15,859 nucleotides of DNA from an uncultured Alphaproteobacteria bacterium (lineage in GTDB: Bacteria; Pseudomonadota; Alphaproteobacteria; UBA7887). Positions 1-6,430 of this stretch are shown here, piece by piece. Made by a program: the position numbers and the translations under genes. Location of the stretch: NCBI GenBank assembly GCA_913044255.1, contig CAJWOI010000021.1, forward strand, positions 1 through 15,859, read 5' to 3'. Under the pieces are notes generated by a model. It worked only from the letters and a program-made list of their open reading frames with translations, ran no database searches and had not been told where the DNA came from. Numbering within the stretch: position 1 is the stretch's first letter; the number at the start of each line of letters is the position of its first letter.

Positions 1-262
1 AGGCTACGCGATCGCCGACCCGGACTTCTGTTACGTTGTTGCCTATCTTTTCAACAATACCTGCGCCTTCCATACCGGGACAAAGAGGCATGGTCGGAGC
101 TGGATATAATCCTGTCCGAAAATAAACGTCGATGAAGTTCATGCCGACCCCGGTATGGCGAATCAAGGCTTCGTCTGGTTTCGGATCGCCGATCTCAATT
201 TCCTCCCACTGCATGACGTCGGGTCCGCCTGTTTCGTGGACAACGATAGCACTACACTTCAT
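1..262 (-). CDS. NADPH:quinone oxidoreductase, zinc-type ADH superfamily (5' part; cut by window edge)
   Basis: The visible 87 N-terminal codons match the GroES-like domain of the MDR/quinone oxidoreductase family. A stretch around residues 35-53 (RHTGVGMNFIDVYFRTGLY) is the family signature for the substrate region, followed by PGMEGAGIVEKIG and GDRVA, the conserved beta-barrel turns. Such enzymes usually reduce quinones with NADPH in the cytosol; the nucleotide-binding Rossmann half lies beyond the window, so substrate cannot be judged. The ATG at 262 is preceded on the minus strand by GGAG (complement of 270-273) at 7 nt, a good ribosome binding site. It lies downstream of the methyltransferase gene on the same strand with a 133-bp gap, so it may have its own promoter. 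Confidence 0.85.
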   Translation of the reverse strand, partial: MKCSAIVVHETGGPDVMQWEEIEIGDPKPDEALIRHTGVGMNFIDVYFRTGLYPAPTMPLCPGMEGAGIVEKIGNNVTEVRVGDRVA

Positions 263-395
263 GTTCAATCTCCAAAGAGTGACTGGTTGGGCTACTGTAT
301 GACAGATTTGAGTAGGTAGAATCTAGCTCGAGGTTAAGAATAATGTGGCCTCACCCATCAAATAGCGTGGAGTGAGCCTAGAGAGTCGACTAATT

Positions 396-866
396 TCAAC
401 ATGTACGACGGCACTCTTCTAAGGACCGTTTCTCCAACAAGAGAAGTTGGTGTTTTGTTTGGATTCCACCCCGCCCGCTATATCCGGTCAACTGTCCATT
501 CTGCCCGACTATTCGATGGCAAGGAATGATCAGGGGAATTGGGTTGGCGCCACACGCTCCTCCTACCGCGCGCGCGCTGGTGCGCTGGCGTTTGCTGAGG
601 GAGCCGTAGGTCATTGTTTTGCCATACGGGATTGATCTTAGGCGCTCCCAGATTTCGCATTGGAATGGAGTGCCCCTAGGTGAAAGGGGGAGGTCAAATT
701 CCCGCAACTCGCCTCGAAAGTATGCGTCAATCTGTCGTTTCGCCTCAGCGAGCAAGGAACTTGGCGGCGAGTCGACTTTTGCGCCCCACTCTAGGCCAGT
801 AATGGCATTGCTTCCCGTAATGCGGAGCATTCCTATCGGCGTGTTTATGTTTATCGCATTTGGCAT
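396..866 (-). CDS. ogt: methylated-DNA--[protein]-cysteine S-methyltransferase (Ogt/MGMT family)
   Basis: A suicide DNA-repair protein that transfers the methyl group from O6-methylguanine in DNA to its own cysteine. From the ATG at 866 the protein is 156 residues, the usual length for the family. The C-terminal DNA-binding/active-site domain shows GTPFQCEIWERLRSIPYGKT (65-84), the helix-turn-helix with SARAVGGACGANP (97-109), the active-site motif PCHRIV (115-120, nucleophile Cys116) and the GYSGRGGIQTKHQLLLLE tail. The frame stays open upstream to an ATG at 1199 (267 codons), but the extra 111 residues resemble nothing in the family, and MPNAININTPIGML is where homologues begin, so the short start is preferred even though its ribosome site is weak (GTGGATCAG about 8-12 nt upstream). 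The gene is monocistronic or a leader-controlled unit: a terminator-like hairpin lies about 110 bp upstream on the same strand. Confidence 0.9.
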   Translation of the reverse strand: MPNAININTPIGMLRITGSNAITGLEWGAKVDSPPSSLLAEAKRQIDAYFRGELREFDLPLSPRGTPFQCEIWERLRSIPYGKTMTYGSLSKRQRTSARAVGGACGANPIPLIIPCHRIVGQNGQLTGYSGRGGIQTKHQLLLLEKRSLEECRRTC

Positions 867-916
867 GATCAAACTGATCCACGTAGATATGGTGGCGAGC
901 CCACTTTCGTCACAGA

Positions 917-1018
917 TTAGTAGTCCAGCGTTGTTAACTTGGAAAGAGGTTGTGCCGACGGTTCTAATGGGTGCGCAAAAATTCTCCGGCTTCTTCCGGA
1001 GAAGACAAAGTATGGCAT
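917..1018 (-). CDS. possible 33-codon leader ORF upstream of ogt
   Basis: On the minus strand an ATG at 1018 is preceded by AGGA (complement of 1026-1029) with a 7-nt spacer, a better ribosome site than that of ogt itself. The frame encodes 33 residues beginning MPYFVFSGRSRRIF and ends at TAA (917-919), 50 nt before the ogt start. Codons 6-13 are formed by the terminator-like hairpin at 982-1003. This is a different frame from ogt. I recognise no protein family; the peptide is basic and serine/proline rich. It could be a leader peptide whose translation controls folding of the hairpin, or simply a chance ORF. The call is low confidence and rests only on ribosome-site spacing and the position of the hairpin. 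Confidence 0.2.
   Translation of the reverse strand: MPYFVFSGRSRRIFAHPLEPSAQPLSKLTTLDY
977..1003 (-). terminator. Rho-independent terminator-like hairpin in the ogt leader
   Basis: Read on the minus strand this is a perfect 8-bp stem, TTCTCCGG / CCGGAGAA, with a 6-nt loop (AAGAAG), followed directly by five T residues (complement of 977-981). There is no T-run on the plus side, so it works in the minus direction only. No established gene lies immediately upstream on the minus strand, so it would end either a short leader transcript of ogt or an unannotated small RNA starting between about 1060 and 1200. Confidence 0.5.
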
Positions 1019-1182
1019 CTATTTTTCCTGAAAAACTTAGGTTAGTCTTGGCGTTAGTTGATAAAGATTTTGCGCCTGATTCGCACCCTTGTACAACCGG
1101 TTTCGCTTTTTGACCCATATCCGACTGTTTGTACCCAACAGTTGTCGTGTGGGGTGAGAAACTGAAGTTAGAGGATAACAAT

Positions 1183-1524
1183 TTGGAGAATAGTGACAAT
1201 GATCCTTCGCCATTCTACCGGGCCCATGTTTTTTGTTGTGTGAATGTCAGGCCGAAAGGACATCCTCGGGGGTGCTGTTCAGACAGAGGAAGTCTGGAGC
1301 TTCGCGCACACATGAAGGCACGAGCTAAAGAGCTTGGCTTAAACGATGTTCGGATCAACGCGTCCCAGTGTTTGGATAGGTGCGAGCTGGGGCCGACCGT
1401 GGTGATTTACCCAGAAGGAGTGTGGTACCGCTGTCAGACCAAGCAAGATATAGACGAAGTTTTGCAAACTCACTTGGTAGAAGGCAGCCGCGTAAGGCGT
1501 TTAATGTTGATGCCAGATGAGTAG
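1183..1524 (+). CDS. thioredoxin-like [2Fe-2S] ferredoxin
   Basis: A small electron carrier of the thioredoxin-like [2Fe-2S] ferredoxin family (COG3411 type). The four expected ligands are visible: Cys19 and Cys32 in CVNVRPKGHPRGCC (C-x12-C), and Cys63 and Cys67 in CLDRCELGPTVVIYPEGVWY (C-x3-C). There are extra cysteines beside the first pair (Cys18, Cys31). No ATG exists in this frame; TTG at 1183 is chosen because AGAGGA (1170-1175) sits 7 nt upstream and gives 113 residues, the family norm. An alternative TTG at 1129 would add 18 residues without a ribosome site. It ends 34 bp before mnmE, on the same strand, so co-transcription is likely. Redox partner is unknown. Confidence 0.88.
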   Translation: MENSDNDPSPFYRAHVFCCVNVRPKGHPRGCCSDRGSLELRAHMKARAKELGLNDVRINASQCLDRCELGPTVVIYPEGVWYRCQTKQDIDEVLQTHLVEGSRVRRLMLMPDE

Positions 1525-1558
1525 TGAGCTTCTTATTATATAGTTTGCAGGGTAATTA

Positions 1559-2920
1559 ATGACAGCAGTAGGCAAGGCCGCTAGCGGCCGCCCGCCCGAG
1601 ACAATTTACGCTGAGGCTACATCCGTCGGTGCCGCGGGAGTGGCTGTAGTGCGGGTATCAGGATCGTGTGCCGGCGTTGTTTTAGGAAGACTGGCCGGCA
1701 GGAAGACGGTGCCTCGACGGGCTACTCGGGTGGAACTTTGTAGTCTGACTGGCGGCGAGCTACTTGACACAGCATTGGTGCTTTGGTTTCCGAGCCCGCA
1801 TAGCTTTACCGGCGAAGATATAGTGGAGTTTCATGTTCATGGTGGGCGAGCTGTAGTAACAGCATTGTTGGAGGAACTCGGCACTTTCACGGGTCTACGT
1901 GCGGCGGAGCCGGGCGAATTTTCTCGCAGAGCATTTGTGAACGGGAAGCTTGATCTTACGGAAGCGGAAGGCTTGGCGGATCTCATTGCTGCGGAAACAG
2001 AGGTGCAACGGAAGCAGGCCCTGCGGCAGTTAAATGGGGAACTTGGTGCCGCGTATGAAGGCTGGCGTGAACGCTTGCTGCGTAGTTTGGCATATCTGGA
2101 GGCGGGGTTAGATTTTGTGGATGAGGATTTGCCCGGCAGTCTGATGAAGAGGGTGTTGACGGATGTAACGGAGTTGGCAGGGGAAATTGCCGCGCACCTT
2201 GATGATCATCGAAAGGGCGAGAGAGTGCGGAACGGGGCCAGAGTCGTCATAGTTGGGGCTCCAAACGTTGGGAAATCAAGCTTTCTCAATCAGCTGGCAC
2301 GCAGGGACGTTGCCATAGTGCACAATATCGCTGGTACTACTCGAGACATTATAGAAGTTCAGTTGGATCTGTCGGGCTATCCCATAACGGTAGTGGACAC
2401 AGCTGGTTTGCGGGAAAGTGTGGACCCCGTGGAGTGTGAAGGGATGCGTCGCGCTCGCAAGGCCGCCGAACTGGCGGATCTCGTGGTGGGGGTGTTTGAT
2501 GCTTCGGGATTCCCAAGCCTTGATAGTTTTACCTTGACCCTGATGGGCGCGCAGGGTCTTGCAGTGTTCAACAAAGTTGATCTGAGCCGCGGTGGACTGC
2601 CTAACATGGTCGGGAACTGTCTTGCAGTATCGGTTTCTTGTAAGAGTGGTGCTGGTTTAGAGGACTTGATGAGGGAGCTCGAGTCACGAGCTGCCCAATT
2701 GATGTTAGGAAGCGGTGGTCCTGTTCTCAGCCGACAACGGCATCGGGACGCGCTTGTGGAGTGTCGAGATGCGCTGGTCCGGTTTGAGGATGCGGTTGGT
2801 GCTGAGTTGGCCGCGGAGGAACTCCGGCATGCGGCTCACGCCCTGGGGCGTGTTACCGGACGCGTGGATGTCGAGGATATCCTTGATGTTATTTTCCGGG
2901 AGTTTTGTATTGGGAAATAA
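1559..2920 (+). CDS. mnmE: tRNA uridine-5-carboxymethylaminomethyl(34) synthesis GTPase MnmE
   Basis: GTPase that, with MnmG, installs the (carboxymethyl)aminomethyl group on U34 of tRNAs reading split codon boxes; cytosolic. The 453-residue length is normal. The N-terminal formyl-tetrahydrofolate-binding domain (about 1-125) includes FTGED (83-87) and FHVHGG. A helical domain surrounds the G domain, where G1 GAPNVGKS (233-240), G2 GTTRD (259-263), G3 DTAG (280-283) and G4 NKVD (338-341) are all intact. The C-terminus is the invariant CIGK (450-453), with the essential cysteine. The ATG at 1559 has AGGG about 7 nt upstream. The gene lies between the ferredoxin and mnmG, from which it is separated by about 150 bp containing a parS site. 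Confidence 0.97.
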   Translation: MTAVGKAASGRPPETIYAEATSVGAAGVAVVRVSGSCAGVVLGRLAGRKTVPRRATRVELCSLTGGELLDTALVLWFPSPHSFTGEDIVEFHVHGGRAVVTALLEELGTFTGLRAAEPGEFSRRAFVNGKLDLTEAEGLADLIAAETEVQRKQALRQLNGELGAAYEGWRERLLRSLAYLEAGLDFVDEDLPGSLMKRVLTDVTELAGEIAAHLDDHRKGERVRNGARVVIVGAPNVGKSSFLNQLARRDVAIVHNIAGTTRDIIEVQLDLSGYPITVVDTAGLRESVDPVECEGMRRARKAAELADLVVGVFDASGFPSLDSFTLTLMGAQGLAVFNKVDLSRGGLPNMVGNCLAVSVSCKSGAGLEDLMRELESRAAQLMLGSGGPVLSRQRHRDALVECRDALVRFEDAVGAELAAEELRHAAHALGRVTGRVDVEDILDVIFREFCIGK

Positions 2921-3008
2921 TGCGCTAAAAATACTATGCGGTAATTACTTCTTTATAGAATGTTTTGTTAAAATAGACAATAGAGTGTTTATTCTGCCGG
3001 CCAAAAGC

Positions 3009-3023
3009 GTTTCACGTGAAACA
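3009..3023. promoter_or_regulatory. parS: parS centromere site 1 (ParB-binding palindrome)
   Basis: GTTTCACGTGAAAC (3009-3022) is a perfect 14-bp palindrome followed by A (3023). It matches the universal bacterial parS 16-mer TGTTTCACGTGAAACA except for C instead of T at the first base (3008). ParB, encoded about 3.4 kb downstream, nucleates here. The site lies between mnmE and mnmG, and a GTG that could be read as an mnmG start (3016) is inside the palindrome, which makes that start unlikely. Confidence 0.92.
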
Positions 3024-3069
3024 AGATGCGCCTTTGACAGCGATTAGTTCCCTCCTTAAATTCGTAAAT

Positions 3070-4974
3070 ATGCGTATGAGCAATTCCTTGATTCGGGCAA
3101 GCAATAAGGCATCCTATGACGTGATCGTGGTGGGAGGTGGCCATGCAGGATGCGAAGCGGCCGCGGCGGCCGCTCGTGTCGGAGCTAAAACCCTATTACT
3201 TACTCATAAATTAGCGACGATTGGGGAAATGTCGTGCAATCCAGCCATTGGAGGGGTGGCAAAAGGAGCGTTGGTACGAGAAATCGATGCATTGGATGGT
3301 CTAATGGGCAGGGCCGCCGACATTGCTGGGATTCAGTTTCGGGTTCTCAATGCCAGCAAAGGGCCCGCGGTAAGGGGTCCGCGTGCTCAAATGGATAGAA
3401 AGCTATACCGATCTGCCATACAAAACTTATTGTTAGGTCAGAAAAATTTGACCCTGCTGGCAGGTGGGGTAGAGGACCTAAAATTTGATCGTTTTGGCCG
3501 TTTGTCAGGTGTAGTGTGTGGGAATGGGACCCAACTATCCGCGGCGAAAATTGTAATAACAACTGGTACGTTTCTGGGCGGAGTAATACATATTGGGGAA
3601 GAAAAGATTGCCGCCGGAAGAGCCGGGGAGTCTCCGGCGATAGGCCTGTCTACGACTTTTCGGGGGCTTAAGTTTCGCTTGGGACGCCTTAAAACGGGTA
3701 CTCCACCACGTCTCGTCGGAAATTCAATAGATTATAGCCAGCTAATCTCTCAGCATGGCGATGATCCAGCGCGCCCATTTTCTTATCTGACGCCAAAAAT
3801 CTCGACCCCACAAGTCGTCTGCCACATAACTGGCACGACCGAAGCCACCCATCAGCTCATCCGAGTTAATTTGCATAGGGCTCCTATGTACTCGGGCGCT
3901 ATCGGCTGCCCTGGACCACGCTACTGCCCATCTATCGAGGACAAGGTGGTACGTTTTGCTGATCGTGGTCGCCATCAGGTATTTTTAGAGCCAGAAGGAC
4001 TCAACGATGATACCGTTTACCCGAACGGGATTTCGACCTCGTTGCCGCGCGATGTACAAAGTGCAATGGTGCAAAGCATCCCCGGGCTCGAACACGCCGA
4101 ACTTCGGCGACCGGGATATGCAGTCGAGTATGATTTTGTCGATCCGCGAGAATTGCAGCCAAGCCTAGAAACCCAACGGGTCCCGGGGCTATATTTCGCT
4201 GGGCAAATTAATGGTACTACTGGGTATGAAGAAGCCGCTGCACAGGGGCTTTTGGCCGGCTTAAATGCTGCTCGTGCGGCCGCAGCGCAGGACCCACTGA
4301 TTCTTGATCGTGCGGATGCCCTGATTGGGGTTATGATTGATGACCTGGTTACGTTGGGAGCAAGTGAGCCGTATCGCATGTTTACGTCACGGGCAGAATA
4401 TCGTTTGCGACTTCGCCCCGATAACGCCGATGTTCGCCTTACTGAAACTGGGATTGGCGCTGGCTGCGTCAGCCGCACGCGTTCGGTTGCCTTCGGGGCC
4501 AAAAAAGAAGCGCTTTGTTCAACCCGGAAGCTTTTGGAGACTCTGTCATTGACTCCGGCTCAAGCCCAAAACCGTGGTCTGCGGGTTCGTTCAGACGGTG
4601 TGGCCCGTCGGGCGACAGAATTGTTAGGTTACCCAGGAATAAATATGGCACGGCTATCATCAATATGGCCCGAACTCCGCCAGATAACGGCTGAAATTGT
4701 CGAGCAAGTCGAGGTTGAAGCTCAATATGCATGTTACCTGGAGCGCCAAGAAGCCGATATCGATGCTTATCGCAGAGATTGTGACCGAAAGATACCCAAC
4801 GAAATAGACTATCTTGCGGTGAGCAGCCTTTCGCGCGAAGCACAAGAGAAACTGTTGGAAGCCCGCCCTGCCACAATTGCAGGTGCTGCACGTATTCCAG
4901 GGGTCACGCCCGCGGCGTTGACGGCGCTTATGGTGCATTTGCGCCGGCGAACTGCAGAAATCCGCCCTCAATAA
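3070..4974 (+). CDS. mnmG: tRNA uridine-5-carboxymethylaminomethyl(34) synthesis enzyme MnmG (GidA)
   Basis: FAD-dependent partner of MnmE in U34 wobble modification. About 634 residues, as in the family. Near the N-terminus is the FAD dinucleotide-binding motif GGGHAGCEAA, then CNPAIGG with the first catalytic cysteine, GTFLGG, RLKTGTPPR, YCPSIEDKV with the second catalytic cysteine, YPNGISTSLP and the FAD-binding FAGQINGTTGYEEAAAQG. The C-terminal helical MnmE/tRNA-binding region ends with IPNEIDYLAVSSLSREAQEK and PGVTPAALTALMVHLRRR. The start is uncertain: ATG at 3070 and 3076 are both in frame just before the FAD motif, without a clear ribosome site; a GTG at 3016 would add 18 residues but lies inside parS. 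The stop is 3 nt before rsmG, indicating an operon. Confidence 0.96.
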   Translation: MRMSNSLIRASNKASYDVIVVGGGHAGCEAAAAAARVGAKTLLLTHKLATIGEMSCNPAIGGVAKGALVREIDALDGLMGRAADIAGIQFRVLNASKGPAVRGPRAQMDRKLYRSAIQNLLLGQKNLTLLAGGVEDLKFDRFGRLSGVVCGNGTQLSAAKIVITTGTFLGGVIHIGEEKIAAGRAGESPAIGLSTTFRGLKFRLGRLKTGTPPRLVGNSIDYSQLISQHGDDPARPFSYLTPKISTPQVVCHITGTTEATHQLIRVNLHRAPMYSGAIGCPGPRYCPSIEDKVVRFADRGRHQVFLEPEGLNDDTVYPNGISTSLPRDVQSAMVQSIPGLEHAELRRPGYAVEYDFVDPRELQPSLETQRVPGLYFAGQINGTTGYEEAAAQGLLAGLNAARAAAAQDPLILDRADALIGVMIDDLVTLGASEPYRMFTSRAEYRLRLRPDNADVRLTETGIGAGCVSRTRSVAFGAKKEALCSTRKLLETLSLTPAQAQNRGLRVRSDGVARRATELLGYPGINMARLSSIWPELRQITAEIVEQVEVEAQYACYLERQEADIDAYRRDCDRKIPNEIDYLAVSSLSREAQEKLLEARPATIAGAARIPGVTPAALTALMVHLRRRTAEIRPQ

Positions 4975-4977
4975 CTA

Positions 4978-5625
4978 ATGATACCGGCGCAAATGATATC
5001 TGGGAATTTTGGGCCCAAGGAATTTCAAGTCAGAACCGGTGTTTCACGTGAAACATTGATAAAATTTGAAACGTATGCGGAATGCTTGCGCCGGTGGCAG
5101 CAACAAATAAATTTGATAGGAAGGGGCAGTCTTGATGATCTGTGGCACCGTCATTTTTTTGATTCTGCCCAGCTGAGTGAATTCTGTCACCCGAAAACCC
5201 GACGACTTGTCGACTTAGGCAGCGGTGCTGGTTTTCCTGGCATGGTTCTATCCATTATGGGACAGTCTGGTGTGGAGTTGCTCGAAAGTAATAAACGGAA
5301 ATGTTCCTTCTTAGGCGAAGTAGCGCGAGCGACAGGAACGCCGGCTCGGATAACCAACGCTAGATTTGAAAAAGTTTCTGCACCAGTATTGGCAGATGTT
5401 GTGACTGCACGAGCCGTAGCGCCCTTATCTAAGCTCTTGGGGTCCGTGCGTCGTTGGTTGAAGCCGGGGGGCGTGGCGCTGCTCCATAAGGGCCGATCGT
5501 TCGAACGAGAATTGACCCAAGCGTCTAAAGACTGGACAATGCAAGTGTATAGACACCAGAGCCGCACGGACCCGAGCGGGGCTGTGTTGGAGGTACGAGA
5601 ACTAATGCGTGCTAATGACAACTGA
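4978..5625 (+). CDS. rsmG: 16S rRNA (guanine(527)-N(7))-methyltransferase RsmG (GidB)
   Basis: SAM-dependent methyltransferase that modifies G527 in the 530 loop of 16S rRNA (E. coli numbering); loss of this activity is known to give low-level streptomycin resistance in several bacteria. The 215 residues include the SAM-binding motif VDLGSGAGFPG (78-88), ESNKRK (103-108) with the acidic ribose-binding residue, and ARAVAPL (144-150). Residues 22-26 (VSRET) are encoded by a perfect parS site, a known feature of rsmG genes. ATG 4978 is used; ATG 4993 is an alternative, and neither has a clear ribosome site, which fits translational coupling to mnmG 3 nt upstream. The 3' end overlaps parA by 11 nt. 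Confidence 0.95.
   Translation: MIPAQMISGNFGPKEFQVRTGVSRETLIKFETYAECLRRWQQQINLIGRGSLDDLWHRHFFDSAQLSEFCHPKTRRLVDLGSGAGFPGMVLSIMGQSGVELLESNKRKCSFLGEVARATGTPARITNARFEKVSAPVLADVVTARAVAPLSKLLGSVRRWLKPGGVALLHKGRSFERELTQASKDWTMQVYRHQSRTDPSGAVLEVRELMRANDN
5040..5055. promoter_or_regulatory. parS: parS centromere site 2, inside rsmG
   Basis: TGTTTCACGTGAAACA is a perfect 16-of-16 match to the bacterial parS consensus. It encodes V-S-R-E-T of RsmG (residues 22-26). It lies about 2.0 kb from parS site 1 and about 560 bp before parA. Known role: ParB nucleation for chromosome segregation. Confidence 0.97.
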
Positions 5626-6430
5626 TAGTCAAACGCAACATGCCCCGAGAGGGGCCCATCGTATCGCCATCGCCAACCAAAAAGGCGGCGTGGGTAAAAC
5701 AACAACGACTATCAATTTGGCGACTGGCCTTGCGGCACTCGAGCGGAGGGTACTGGTTGTCGATCTTGATCCCCAAGGAAACGCGAGTACTGGCCTTGGT
5801 ATCCCGACGAGAAAACGGACCCATACTGCATATGATGTTCTAATGGGCGCGGTGACTGTCGATCAGGCAGCTATGTCAACCGAAGTGCCAGGGTTATATT
5901 TGGTGCCGTCCGATATTAATTTGACAGGCGCCGAATTAGAACTCGTAGATAAGCCGGACCGGGCTTTCCGCCTTCGTGATCGGCTTGCGGGCATCACCGA
6001 GTTTTATGATGAGTTGCTGATTGATTGCCCACCGTCGTTGGGGATCCTCACCCTAAACGCTATGGCCGCGGTCGACGCGCTGTTGATTCCCCTGCAGTGT
6101 GAGTTTTTTGCGCTCGAAGGCTTATCCCAGTTAATGCGCACGGTTGAGCGAGTGCGTGCAAACTTCAATCCCAATCTTGAGATCAAGGGAGTACTGCTGA
6201 CCATGTATGATCAGCGAAATAAATTGTCGGCCGAGGTCGCTGCAGACGTGCGGGCCCATTTCGGCTCAAAAGTATACGATACGGTCATCCCAAGAAACGT
6301 TCGGGTGTCCGAAGCACCTTCTCATGGTAAGCCAGTGCTGCTTTATGATCACAGGTCCAGTGGCGCCCTCGCTTACATGCAGCTCGTAAAGGAAATTCGA
6401 CAGCGAGAGGTGGAGGTTCCGGCAGCATGA
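5615..6430 (+). CDS. parA: chromosome-partitioning ATPase ParA
   Basis: Deviant Walker-type ATPase that binds nucleoid DNA and pulls ParB-parS complexes toward the pole. The 271-residue protein has the deviant Walker A box KGGVGKTT (23-30, signature Lys23), Walker A' DLDPQGN (50-56), and the Walker B region LLIDCPPSLGILTLNA. It lacks an N-terminal helix-turn-helix extension, so it is the chromosomal (short) type rather than the P1 plasmid type. The ATG at 5615 is preferred; a GTG at 5609 would add two residues and is nearer to GGAGG (5589-5593). The start overlaps rsmG by 11 nt and the stop overlaps parB by 4 nt (ATGA), so all are translationally coupled. Confidence 0.96.
   Translation: MTTDSQTQHAPRGAHRIAIANQKGGVGKTTTTINLATGLAALERRVLVVDLDPQGNASTGLGIPTRKRTHTAYDVLMGAVTVDQAAMSTEVPGLYLVPSDINLTGAELELVDKPDRAFRLRDRLAGITEFYDELLIDCPPSLGILTLNAMAAVDALLIPLQCEFFALEGLSQLMRTVERVRANFNPNLEIKGVLLTMYDQRNKLSAEVAADVRAHFGSKVYDTVIPRNVRVSEAPSHGKPVLLYDHRSSGALAYMQLVKEIRQREVEVPAA

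Larger units (their letters stand above)
867..1182. other. Intergenic region between divergent ogt and ferredoxin genes
   Basis: This 316-bp stretch separates two divergently transcribed genes. On the minus strand it contains an intrinsic-terminator-like hairpin (977-1003) and a 33-codon ORF with a well-placed ribosome site (917-1018). A weak sigma70-like pair on the minus strand is TTGTAC (complement of 1091-1096) and CAAAAT (complement of 1067-1072), 18 bp apart. Long open frames on both strands cross the region (minus 867-1199 in frame with ogt; plus 619-1113) but neither resembles a known protein. No tRNA-like structure was seen. Confidence 0.5.

Noticed and set aside
347..378. Imperfect dyad (GGCTCAC / GTGAGGCC, minus strand) between ogt and the quinone oxidoreductase
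   Set aside because: The stem has a bulge, a long loop and no T-run; not convincing as a terminator.
619..1113. Open frame of 164 codons on the plus strand antisense to ogt
   Set aside because: It mirrors the real ogt gene, has no ribosome site and no family resemblance.
3158..3174. GC-rich palindrome (tandem NotI-like sites) in mnmG
   Set aside because: It encodes the alanine run of the conserved FAD-binding motif, so protein coding explains it.
5610..5625. RsmG ends with A-N-D-N, like the start of the tmRNA tag of proteobacteria
   Set aside because: The codons are dictated by the overlapping parA start; there is no tmRNA structure here, so the match is coincidental.
2921..5625. Possible replication origin beside the parS/mnmG region
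   Set aside because: No cluster of DnaA boxes (TTATCCACA-like) or AT-rich unwinding region was found; the single near match lies inside leuS.
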